DNA of 64,000 nucleotides from Sphingomonadales bacterium. GTDB taxonomy: Bacteria > Pseudomonadota > Alphaproteobacteria > Sphingomonadales > Sphingomonadaceae. A program made the position numbers and the translations under genes. The notes under the pieces were generated by a model. That model had not been told where the DNA came from. It was given only the letters and a program-made list of their open reading frames with translations, and ran no database searches. Shown here piece by piece: positions 57,954-64,000 of the stretch. The DNA lies in contig JACXVD010000008.1 in NCBI GenBank assembly GCA_014763545.1, positions 1-64,000 on the forward strand, given 5' to 3'. The stretch's first letter is position 1. Each line of letters begins with the position of its first letter.

Positions 57954-58282
57954 GCGGCCAGAAGGCGCGGGTGGCCACCCATCAGCTCAAGCATCCGATC
58001 ATCCTCGAGACCCTCACTGCCGGCTCCGATGAACCCAGCGAGGAAGTGCTCAAGCCGGCGGGCCATACCGTCACTGTTCGTCGTGCAAAGGCGAAGGACA
58101 TGCGCCTGATCGACCAGTTCGGCGATGGCCAGCCGATCGCGCTGACGCTCGCCATGATCGGGCGGCTTTCGAACCTCGACCACATCGAAATCGAGAACCT
58201 CGATCCCGAAGACATGGAAGAACTGGGAAACTTGGCGCTGCCCGACAAGGTGAGTGGCCGGCCGACTGGCGAGACTGCCTAG
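57950..58282 (+). CDS. Tail assembly chaperone, short form (Mu gp41 type)
   Basis: 110 residues from a GTG at 57950 that overlaps the tube stop. Pattern HPIILETL, TVTVRRAKAKDMRLIDQF, ALTLAMIGRLSNLDHIEIENLDPEDMEEL is that of the GpE/gp41 chaperones that coat the tape measure. Near the 3' end lies the slippery heptamer GGGAAAC, so a longer product is also made. Confidence 0.85.
   Translation: MSGQKARVATHQLKHPIILETLTAGSDEPSEEVLKPAGHTVTVRRAKAKDMRLIDQFGDGQPIALTLAMIGRLSNLDHIEIENLDPEDMEELGNLALPDKVSGRPTGETA
58225..58231 (+). promoter_or_regulatory. Programmed -1 frameshift site GGGAAAC
   Basis: In the zero frame the bases read G GGA AAC, the classical X-XXY-YYZ arrangement. Slipping back one base gives GGG AAA and continues LGAARQGEWPADWRDCLGTL with no stop until 58405. 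Tail assembly chaperone genes of long-tailed phages conserve such a shift. Confidence 0.85.
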
Positions 58283-58407
58283 GTACGCTGGCAGCCTATT
58301 TCCATTTCCAGCCGTCCGAGCTGTGGCGGATGGAATGGGACGAGGTGGAAATGTGGCTGAGCCAGGGCGAACGCCTGGCGAAGGCCGATAGCGAACAGGA
58401 CGAGTAA
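58231..58407 (+). CDS. Frameshift extension of tail assembly chaperone
   Basis: 58 codons in the -1 frame after GGGAAAC: PADWRDCLGTLAAYFHFQPSELWRMEWDEVEMWLSQGERLAK. The FHFQPSELWRMEWDEVEMWLSQ part is the GpE-like domain. No start codon of its own is needed; the product is a fusion from 57950 of about 150 residues. Ends 6 bp before the tape-measure GTG. Confidence 0.8.
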   Translation, partial: LGAARQGEWPADWRDCLGTLAAYFHFQPSELWRMEWDEVEMWLSQGERLAKADSEQDE

Positions 58408-58413
58408 CCCACC

Positions 58414-59967
58414 GTGACCCTGAAGTTCTCGATGATCCTCGAAGCGATCGACCGGGCGAGCGCCCCGGCGAAGCGCGTGCGGGCCAGCGTCGGGGGGATG
58501 ACGAAGGGTGTTGCCGGCTTTGCGGCCCAGATGCGCAAGGCAAGGCGCGATGTCCTGTCGGGGGCGCGATCGGTCGAATATTACCAGCGCCGGGCGGAAC
58601 GGGCTCGCCGGGTGTTCCGCGGCCGATCGCTGCAGCTGCTCGGCGCTGGTTTTCGTGCGGCCGGACGCGGTGCAGCGGCCTTCGGAACCAAGCTGGTGGG
58701 TGTAGCGGCGCGCTTGAAACTGGTGGAGCGTGCGGGAAAGGCGGCGGGACGCGGGCTCAAATGGGCTGGCGGCAAATTGCTGGGCGCAGCGAAGTGGGGG
58801 CTGGCCGCCGGTGCCGCTGCAGGCAGCTTCGCGCTGTTCGACATGTTCAAGACTGCCGGGAAGTTCGAGCAGTTCCAGATCATGCTGGAGGGTACCGAAG
58901 GGTCCGCCGCGAAGGCGAAAAAGGCCATGGCGTGGGTGCAGGGCTTTGCCGAGAAAACGCCCTACGAACTTGACCAGGTGATGGAGGCATTCGTCGCGCT
59001 CAAGGCCTATGGCATCGATCCGATGAACGGCTCGCTGATGGCGCTAGGTGATGGCGCATGGGGCATGAGCAAGGATTTGATGCAGGCAGTCGAAGCGCTC
59101 GCCGATGCCATGACCGGCGAATTCGAACGCCTCAAGGAATTCGGGATCCGGGCATCGAAGCAGGGCGACAAGGTGGTCTTCACCTATCGCAAGAACGGCA
59201 AGGACATCCGCCGCGAAGCGAAGATGACCGGCGAGGATATCGAGAAGGCGATAACCGGGATCTTCTCCGATCGGTTTGGCGGTGGGATGGCCCGCCAGGC
59301 AAAGACGCTGTTCGGCATCATCAGTAACATGAAGGACCTGTGGTCAAAATTCCTGCTGATGGTCGCCGACGCCGGCATCTTCGACAAGGTCAAGGCCAAG
59401 CTGGACGAGTGGCGCGCCCGACTGGACGTGATGGCCAAGGATGGCCGCCTGAAGGCCTGGGCCGAGAAAACCAGCAAATGGCTGGAGAAGGCCTTCGACA
59501 AGGGCGTGGACTTCGTCGAAAACACCGACTGGCAGGGGGTCGCGGCCGATTTCGAGCGTATTGCGCAAGCGGCCCTGCGCGTGGCGGATGCCGTGAACGC
59601 CATCGCCGCAAATTGGGAAAAGGTCAGCTGGGCGAGCAACCATATGGCCCTCCCGCTGTTCACTCGGACCCTCCTCGATGGATGGAACGCCTATGGTAAC
59701 GGTGGCAACGCTTCCGGGCGCCCGGCTGTACAGCCCAAGCGTCCCGCTTCGAGCGATCCGTTCCGGCGCGGTTCCCCCTGGTTGCGCAAGCCAGGTGCCG
59801 GCGCCCCGACGCGCCAGCCCGCCCAGCAGGTTAAAGTTGGCGGGAAGACTGAGATCGATGTGCGGCTGACCGGTCCTCTCGCTGCCAGCGTGCGTAGCAA
59901 CAAGTCGGTCAATCCGGCGATCGGCCAGGCGGTCTTTGTTGGCAAGTCGATGGGAGGGCCGGGCTGA
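58414..59967 (+). CDS. Tail tape measure protein (Mu gp42 type)
   Basis: 517 residues from a GTG. N-terminus FSMILEAIDRASAPAKRVRASVGGMTKGVAG, then an Ala/Gly-rich part with a hydrophobic stretch (GGKLLGAAKWGLAAGAAAGSFALFD, about 115-140), then the TMP_2-like segment QFQIMLEGTEGSAAKAKKAMAWVQGFAEKTPYELDQVMEAF. Length sets tail length; 517 residues predict a tail comparable to or shorter than Mu's. Confidence 0.88.
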   Translation: MTLKFSMILEAIDRASAPAKRVRASVGGMTKGVAGFAAQMRKARRDVLSGARSVEYYQRRAERARRVFRGRSLQLLGAGFRAAGRGAAAFGTKLVGVAARLKLVERAGKAAGRGLKWAGGKLLGAAKWGLAAGAAAGSFALFDMFKTAGKFEQFQIMLEGTEGSAAKAKKAMAWVQGFAEKTPYELDQVMEAFVALKAYGIDPMNGSLMALGDGAWGMSKDLMQAVEALADAMTGEFERLKEFGIRASKQGDKVVFTYRKNGKDIRREAKMTGEDIEKAITGIFSDRFGGGMARQAKTLFGIISNMKDLWSKFLLMVADAGIFDKVKAKLDEWRARLDVMAKDGRLKAWAEKTSKWLEKAFDKGVDFVENTDWQGVAADFERIAQAALRVADAVNAIAANWEKVSWASNHMALPLFTRTLLDGWNAYGNGGNASGRPAVQPKRPASSDPFRRGSPWLRKPGAGAPTRQPAQQVKVGGKTEIDVRLTGPLAASVRSNKSVNPAIGQAVFVGKSMGGPG

Positions 59968-61211
59968 TGGCATGGCGTGACCAATACCAGCAGGGAAGCT
60001 TTCGCGGCGCGACCTTCCGCACCGAATATCATGAACGGTCGGGCGGGCGGCGCGTGGCGGTGCATGAGTTTCCCGGCCGCGACGATCCCGAGGTCGAAGA
60101 TCTCGGTCGGCGGGCGCGCCGGTTTTCGATCGACTGCCATGTTATCGGTACCGCTTACACCAGCGCGCGCGATGCCCTGATCGAGGCGCTGGAAACATCG
60201 GGTCCGGGGTTGCTGGTTCACCCTTTCCACGGGCGCATGCTGGCCTCGGTGCTCGACTATCGCAGCACAGAGGATACCGAAGAGGGCGGGCTGTGTCGCT
60301 TCTCGATTGAGTTTGTCGAAGCCGGGCAACCGACCAGCGCGCCGGTTGCCATTGCCAATGGAAACAGCTCGGCCGACCAGGCCGAATTCGTGCTCGCCGT
60401 CGCACCTGCGCAGTTCGCCGCGAAATTCACTGTCAAGAACGCGGCGGCCTTCGTCGAAGATGCGGCGACCGGCCTGGTGGACGGCATGGCGGGCGCTGCC
60501 CAGACAGCGGCAGCCTTGCGGGGCGGTGCCGGGCCGACGCTGCGAGCGTTCGAAGCTGGCTTGCGTTTCCTGCCAGACAATATCTCCGGACTGATGCGGT
60601 CACCGATCGACCTTGGACTGGCGCTGGTCGGGCTGGTCCAGGCGGTGTCGGTCCTGGGCAGCGGAGTTGGCCGATCGCAGAAGCTCGCGTCGCTCCAGCT
60701 GATGCTCGACTGGGAAAGCGAAGCGCCGGTGTTTCCCGTTCGCACTCCGCAGCGCACCCGCGAAGCGGAAAACCGGATCGCATTGCTGCAGCTGTTTCAC
60801 GTTGCCGGCGCAGCCGAACTGGTGCGGGCAGCCGGGAGCGCGCGCTATGCCAGTTACGAAGAGGCGCGCGATACCTGCGATGCGATTGCCACGCGCCTCG
60901 ATGCCATGGCGCTGGTGGCGGCCGATGCCGGCGACGATGCGGGCGCCGACCTGTTCGACCGGCTGCGGTGGGCATTGACGCGCGACATTGCGGCGCGAGG
61001 CGCAACGATCGCCCGCATCTATACGGTTCGCCTGCCAACGACCGAGACCGCGCTGACGATCGCCCATCGCCATTATGGCGGCGCAGGTGGCGCGCAGCAA
61101 TCGCTCACCGATCGCGCAGCTGACCTGGTCGCCCGCAACGGGGTGGTTCATCCGGGCTTCGTTCCCGGTGGTGCCGAGCTTGAACTGTTGACCGTCGAGA
61201 ACGCGGCATGA
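59967..61211 (+). CDS. DNA circularisation / tail protein N (Mu gp43 type)
   Basis: 414 residues: MAWRDQYQQGSFRGATFRTEYHERSGGRRVAVHEFPGRDDPEVEDLGRRARRFSIDCHVIG is the gpN N-terminal signature. The C-terminal part resembles LysM-like TETALTIAHRHYGG. Baseplate/tail component. Confidence 0.85.
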   Translation: MAWRDQYQQGSFRGATFRTEYHERSGGRRVAVHEFPGRDDPEVEDLGRRARRFSIDCHVIGTAYTSARDALIEALETSGPGLLVHPFHGRMLASVLDYRSTEDTEEGGLCRFSIEFVEAGQPTSAPVAIANGNSSADQAEFVLAVAPAQFAAKFTVKNAAAFVEDAATGLVDGMAGAAQTAAALRGGAGPTLRAFEAGLRFLPDNISGLMRSPIDLGLALVGLVQAVSVLGSGVGRSQKLASLQLMLDWESEAPVFPVRTPQRTREAENRIALLQLFHVAGAAELVRAAGSARYASYEEARDTCDAIATRLDAMALVAADAGDDAGADLFDRLRWALTRDIAARGATIARIYTVRLPTTETALTIAHRHYGGAGGAQQSLTDRAADLVARNGVVHPGFVPGGAELELLTVENAA

Positions 61212-62254
61212 GCGTGCTTCCCTCCCATGATATCGCATTGGTCGTCGATGGGATGGCCTATCTCGGCTGGACTTCGGTCGAAGTCGGGCGCGCGATCGAC
61301 AGTGCCAGCGGAACCTTCGCCCTGGAACTCGCATCGAAAGAGCGCACCGATGCGCAGGAATGGGACATCGCCGATGGCGTCGCCTGCGAGATCCGGCTTG
61401 GCGGGGCCGTTCTGCTCACCGGCTATGTCGACAGCGTCGACCGGTTCATCGATCCGGAAGCGCGCGGGATACGGCTGCGCGGGCGCGACAAGGCAGCGGA
61501 CCTGGTCGATTGCTCGGCGGTCCACAAGCCCGGAAGCTGGTCGGGACGGCGGCTGGAAGACATTGCCCGCGACCTGCTGGCCCCCTTTTCCATCCCGCTC
61601 GAAGTCGCAGGCGATACCAGTCCCCCGTTCCGCAAGTTTGCACTGCAACAGGGTGAAACGGTGTTTGCCGCGATCGAGCGGATGGCCCGCTATCGCGGCT
61701 TGGTCGCCTGGTCGCCCGGCGACGGCAGGCTGGTGATCGGCAATCCGGACAGTGGCCTGCGCTCCGGCCGGATTTCGGAAGGCGAGAATGTGATCGCGGC
61801 CGAGGCGTCGCGCGACATGTCCGAGCGCTTTTCGGACTACCTGGTCAAGGGTCAGGCGTCGGGCGACGATCGCCGGTCGGGCAAGGCCGTGGCACAGGCC
61901 AAGGGAAGCGCAACAGATCCGGAAGTGACCCGGTACCGCCCATTGCTGGTGATCGGGGAAGAGCAGGCGGATGTCGCCTCGCTTTCCCGGCGTGCGGCAT
62001 GGGAGGCGGCGGTGCGCTCTGGCCGTTCCAAGCCTGTCAGCGTGACCTTGCCGGGCTGGTTCGACGATGCCGGCAAACCCTGGCAACCCGGAACGCGTGC
62101 GGCTTGCCGGCTGCAAAGCCTGCGAGTCGACGCCGATCTGCTGGTCCAGCGGGTCACAATGTCCCGCGATGCCGAACGGGGGACGTTGACCGAACTGGAG
62201 CTGGTCCCGCCCGAAGCATGGTCACAGCTGCGTGAGAAGGAACCGGCGCAATGA
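61208..62254 (+). CDS. Baseplate hub protein P (Mu gp44 type)
   Basis: 348 residues, late control gene D/gpP fold: SASGTFALELASKERTDAQEWDI, GGAVLLTGYVDSVDRFIDPEARGIRLRGRDKAADLVDCS, FAAIERMARYRGLVAW. The hub at the tip of the tube. Confidence 0.87.
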   Translation: MSVLPSHDIALVVDGMAYLGWTSVEVGRAIDSASGTFALELASKERTDAQEWDIADGVACEIRLGGAVLLTGYVDSVDRFIDPEARGIRLRGRDKAADLVDCSAVHKPGSWSGRRLEDIARDLLAPFSIPLEVAGDTSPPFRKFALQQGETVFAAIERMARYRGLVAWSPGDGRLVIGNPDSGLRSGRISEGENVIAAEASRDMSERFSDYLVKGQASGDDRRSGKAVAQAKGSATDPEVTRYRPLLVIGEEQADVASLSRRAAWEAAVRSGRSKPVSVTLPGWFDDAGKPWQPGTRAACRLQSLRVDADLLVQRVTMSRDAERGTLTELELVPPEAWSQLREKEPAQ

Positions 62255-62772
62255 GAGACATGATGCGCCATCTCATGAAGCCGGTAGAAGACCGCGTCCG
62301 TCTTATGCTGAGCCGTGCGATTGTCGGCCTGATCGACGACAATCGCACGGCGCAGGCGCTGCAACTCGACCTGTTGAGCGATGAAACGCAGGACGATGTC
62401 GAACGCTTCCAGAATTATGGCTTCACCAGCCACCCACATCCCGGCGCGGAGGCATTGGTCGGCTTCGTCGGCGGGCTGCGCAGCCACGGCATCGTCTTTG
62501 CGGTTGAGGATCGCCGCTACCGGGCGCGGGCGCTGCAGCAGGGCGAAGTCGCGATCTATGACGATCTCGGCAACATGGTCCTGCTCGGCCGCGAAGCGAT
62601 CACGGTAACCGGCGTCGCGCGTGTCGAGGTCGCGGCACCTGTCGTGCTGGTCGACAGCGCGGATTTGCGGCTGGGCGGCGAAGGTGGGGCCAAAATTGCC
62701 CGCGTGGGCGACGATGTCGACCTGGGCACGGGCAAGATCATCACCGGCAGCGACAAGGTAACGGCAGCATGA
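62251..62772 (+). CDS. Baseplate spike-type protein gpV (Mu gp45 type)
   Basis: 173 residues: QALQLDLLSDETQDDVERFQNYGFTSHPHPGAEALVGFVGG (OB-fold), YRARALQQGEVAIYDDLGNMVLLGREAITVTG, then a beta-helix-like C-terminus. The membrane-piercing spike of the baseplate; overlaps both neighbours by 4 bp. Confidence 0.85.
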   Translation: MRDMMRHLMKPVEDRVRLMLSRAIVGLIDDNRTAQALQLDLLSDETQDDVERFQNYGFTSHPHPGAEALVGFVGGLRSHGIVFAVEDRRYRARALQQGEVAIYDDLGNMVLLGREAITVTGVARVEVAAPVVLVDSADLRLGGEGGAKIARVGDDVDLGTGKIITGSDKVTAA

Positions 62773-63290
62773 CCGACCTTGCTCTCATCTGGACTGCGGA
62801 TGCGATGTCGGCGGATTTGGCCCTACAGGGCGGCCAGCTGGTCACCGATGACGGGATGCGTACTGCGATCCTGATCTCCCTATTCAGCGATGCTCGGGCG
62901 GCCGAAGATGCCGAATTGCCCGAAGATGGCGCCGATCGCCGGGGATGGTGGGGCGATACGCTGGCCGAAAATGCCGGGCCACTCGCCGGCACAGCCCGCG
63001 ACCGCAATCGGATCGGCTCGCAATTGTGGCTGCTGGCGCGCGCCAAGGTGACGGCCGCAGTAGTCAGCCGTGCACGGCAATATTGCGAAGAGGCGCTGGA
63101 ATGGATTGTTCGCGACGGGATTGCCTCGGCTGTGCGGGTGTCGGTCGAAGCGCGGCCATCGGCCAGCCGATCGGCCCTGCTGGCGATTTCGGTCGAGATC
63201 GATCGACCAGCCGGCCCGAGCCGCCAACGCCATGATTTCACCTGGGACGCTTCGACCGGCGACCTGACGATCGATGGGGATCCTGCATGA
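62769..63290 (+). CDS. Baseplate protein gp46 (GPW/gp25-like)
   Basis: 173 residues: TDDGMRTAILISLFSDARA, PEDGADRRGWWGDTLAENAGPLAGTARDRNRIGSQLWLLARAKVT, YCEEALEWIVRDGIASAVRV. Matches Mu gp46. Overlaps gp47 start. Confidence 0.87.
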   Translation: MTDLALIWTADAMSADLALQGGQLVTDDGMRTAILISLFSDARAAEDAELPEDGADRRGWWGDTLAENAGPLAGTARDRNRIGSQLWLLARAKVTAAVVSRARQYCEEALEWIVRDGIASAVRVSVEARPSASRSALLAISVEIDRPAGPSRQRHDFTWDASTGDLTIDGDPA

Positions 63291-64000
63291 GCTTCAGCCG
63301 ACCCACCCTGAGCGAAATCATCGAACGTGCCCGAGGCGATATTGCCAGCCGCCTGCCCGGCGCCGATGCCCAGCTTCGCCATTCGGTGCTCGACGTGTTG
63401 GCGCGAATGCATTCCGGGGCCGCTGCGTCACTGTATGGCTATCTCGACTATCTGGCGCTGCAGCTGATGCCCGACACGGCGGAAGGCGCCTATCTCAACC
63501 GCTGGTCCTCGATCTGGGGGATCAGGCGCAAGGCAGCGACACAGGCGACTGCGAATGCAATTGCGACCGGCAATGCAGGAGCATCGATCGCCAAGGGAGT
63601 TCAGGCGTTGCGCATCGACGGCGCGGCCTACGAGGTCATCGCGGACGCGGCCATCGCCGGTGGCACAGCGACACTGCAGATCAGGGCGGTGGATGCCGGA
63701 CCCGCCACAAGCCTGACCGATGGGACCGAGCTGACTTTCGTTCAGCCGGTTGCAGGGGTGAACGCGGCGATCACGGTAGACGGTCCCGGTGTTCCGGGGG
63801 TCGATGAGGAGAGCGACGAGGCGCTGCTGGCGCGCCTGCTCGCGCGAATTCGCCAGCAGCCCAAGGGCGGGGCCGCCCACGACTATGTCGCATGGGCACT
63901 GGCGCAGCCCGGCGTGACGCGTGCCTGGGCATGGGCCGGATGGATGGGGGCCGGCACGGTCGGGCTCAGTTTCGTCATGGATGATCGCGAGGATATCCTG
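63287..64000 (+). CDS. Baseplate J-like protein (Mu gp47 type), 3' end outside window
   Basis: The first 238 codons are present: RPTLSEIIERARGDIASRLPGADAQLRHSVLDVLARMHSGAAASLYGYLDYLALQLMPDTAEGAYLNRWSSIWGI, GVDEESDEALLARLLARIRQQPKGGAAHDYVAWAL. This is the typical gpJ/gp47 wedge protein. Tail-fibre genes and the prophage right end should follow. Confidence 0.88.
   Translation, partial: MSFSRPTLSEIIERARGDIASRLPGADAQLRHSVLDVLARMHSGAAASLYGYLDYLALQLMPDTAEGAYLNRWSSIWGIRRKAATQATANAIATGNAGASIAKGVQALRIDGAAYEVIADAAIAGGTATLQIRAVDAGPATSLTDGTELTFVQPVAGVNAAITVDGPGVPGVDEESDEALLARLLARIRQQPKGGAAHDYVAWALAQPGVTRAWAWAGWMGAGTVGLSFVMDDREDIL

Larger units (their letters stand above)
26744..64000 (+). mobile_element. 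Mu-like transposable prophage, right end beyond window
   Basis: Begins with TGTTAGGGG at the exact break of comM. Contains, in Mu order, repressor, Ner-like protein, MuA, MuB, GemA, Mor, lysis genes, gp25-gp29 type genes, MuF, I/Z protease-scaffold, major head protein T, gp36-gp38, sheath L, tube M, tail chaperone, tape measure, N, P, gp45, gp46 and gp47. At least 37.2 kb. Nearly all genes overlap by 1-8 bases. Gene integrity suggests a recent and possibly active insertion. The duplicated host target (about 5 bp in Mu) should be looked for after the right end. Confidence 0.93.

Noticed and set aside
26744-64000. CRISPR arrays, IS elements or an rRNA operon
   Set aside because: No regularly spaced repeat array, no second transposase with terminal repeats and no rRNA-like sequence was seen anywhere in the window.

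Overview
The window is GC-rich chromosomal DNA of an alphaproteobacterium, most likely a sphingomonad (Sphingomonadaceae or Erythrobacteraceae). This rests on gene content: a polyhydroxyalkanoate synthase/phasin pair, an LptF/LptG pair, a ClpS with a long N-terminus, and a sugar locus in which a TonB-dependent receptor sits beside a flavin-dependent halogenase-like gene, two LacI regulators and glycoside hydrolases. No 16S rRNA gene is present, so the assignment is an inference.

Host part, 1-26743. Positions 1-11303 carry housekeeping genes: a partial acetyltransferase-like gene, a histidine-box fatty acid desaturase, a small lipoprotein, lptG-lptF (LPS export permeases), clpS, phasin and PHA synthase with palindromic TGCA-type operators, an alanine/diaminopimelate-type aminotransferase, an OmpR-type DNA-binding protein, a crotonase, tRNA-Cys(GCA) and tRNA-Thr(CGT). 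Positions 11650-22110 look like a beta-glucan utilisation locus: LacI regulator, a 16-bp perfect palindromic operator, TonB-dependent receptor, a 17-bp intercistronic hairpin, GH3, halogenase-like flavoprotein, GH30 and a GluP/FucP-type sugar permease. On the other strand lie an SGNH esterase and a glycerol-3-phosphate dehydrogenase gene broken by an internal deletion. A second LacI gene follows, and then comM/yifB.

Prophage part, 26744-64000 and beyond. A Mu-like transposable prophage begins exactly where the comM reading frame is cut: host codons Glu-Ala-Arg are followed by TGTTAGGGG, and the first 15 or so codons of comM are missing. The left end has ladder-like repeats of the kind expected for transposase binding. 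Next come accessory genes (a zinc-ribbon protein, an SRAP-domain protein and an OB-fold lipoprotein), an S24-type repressor, and a divergent early operon: Ner-like protein, a stand-alone Mu-transposase C-terminal domain, ParB-like protein, adenine methyltransferase, LexA-type HTH, MuA, MuB, a DnaA domain IV protein, GemA and Mor. A lysis module follows (GH108 endolysin, spanin with nested o-spanin), together with a tail-fibre-like protein carrying an SGNH hydrolase domain. The head genes run from the terminase-associated small proteins through portal and MuF to the I/Z protease-scaffold and the major capsid protein. The tail genes run from gp36 to gp47 and leave the window inside baseplate gp47. 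Near-identical promoter-like blocks lie 33-34 bases before the lysis operon and before the protease/capsid/tail operon, which suggests joint control by the Mor-family activator.

Most notable: a CarF/TMEM189-type lipid desaturase gene translationally coupled into the head-tail operon; a MuF gene followed by two toxin-like C-terminal domains, the second lying beyond an in-frame TAG; a stand-alone transposase C-terminal domain gene; a DnaA domain IV protein next to MuB; a textbook -1 frameshift signal (GGGAAAC) in the tail chaperone gene; and the exact prophage/comM junction.
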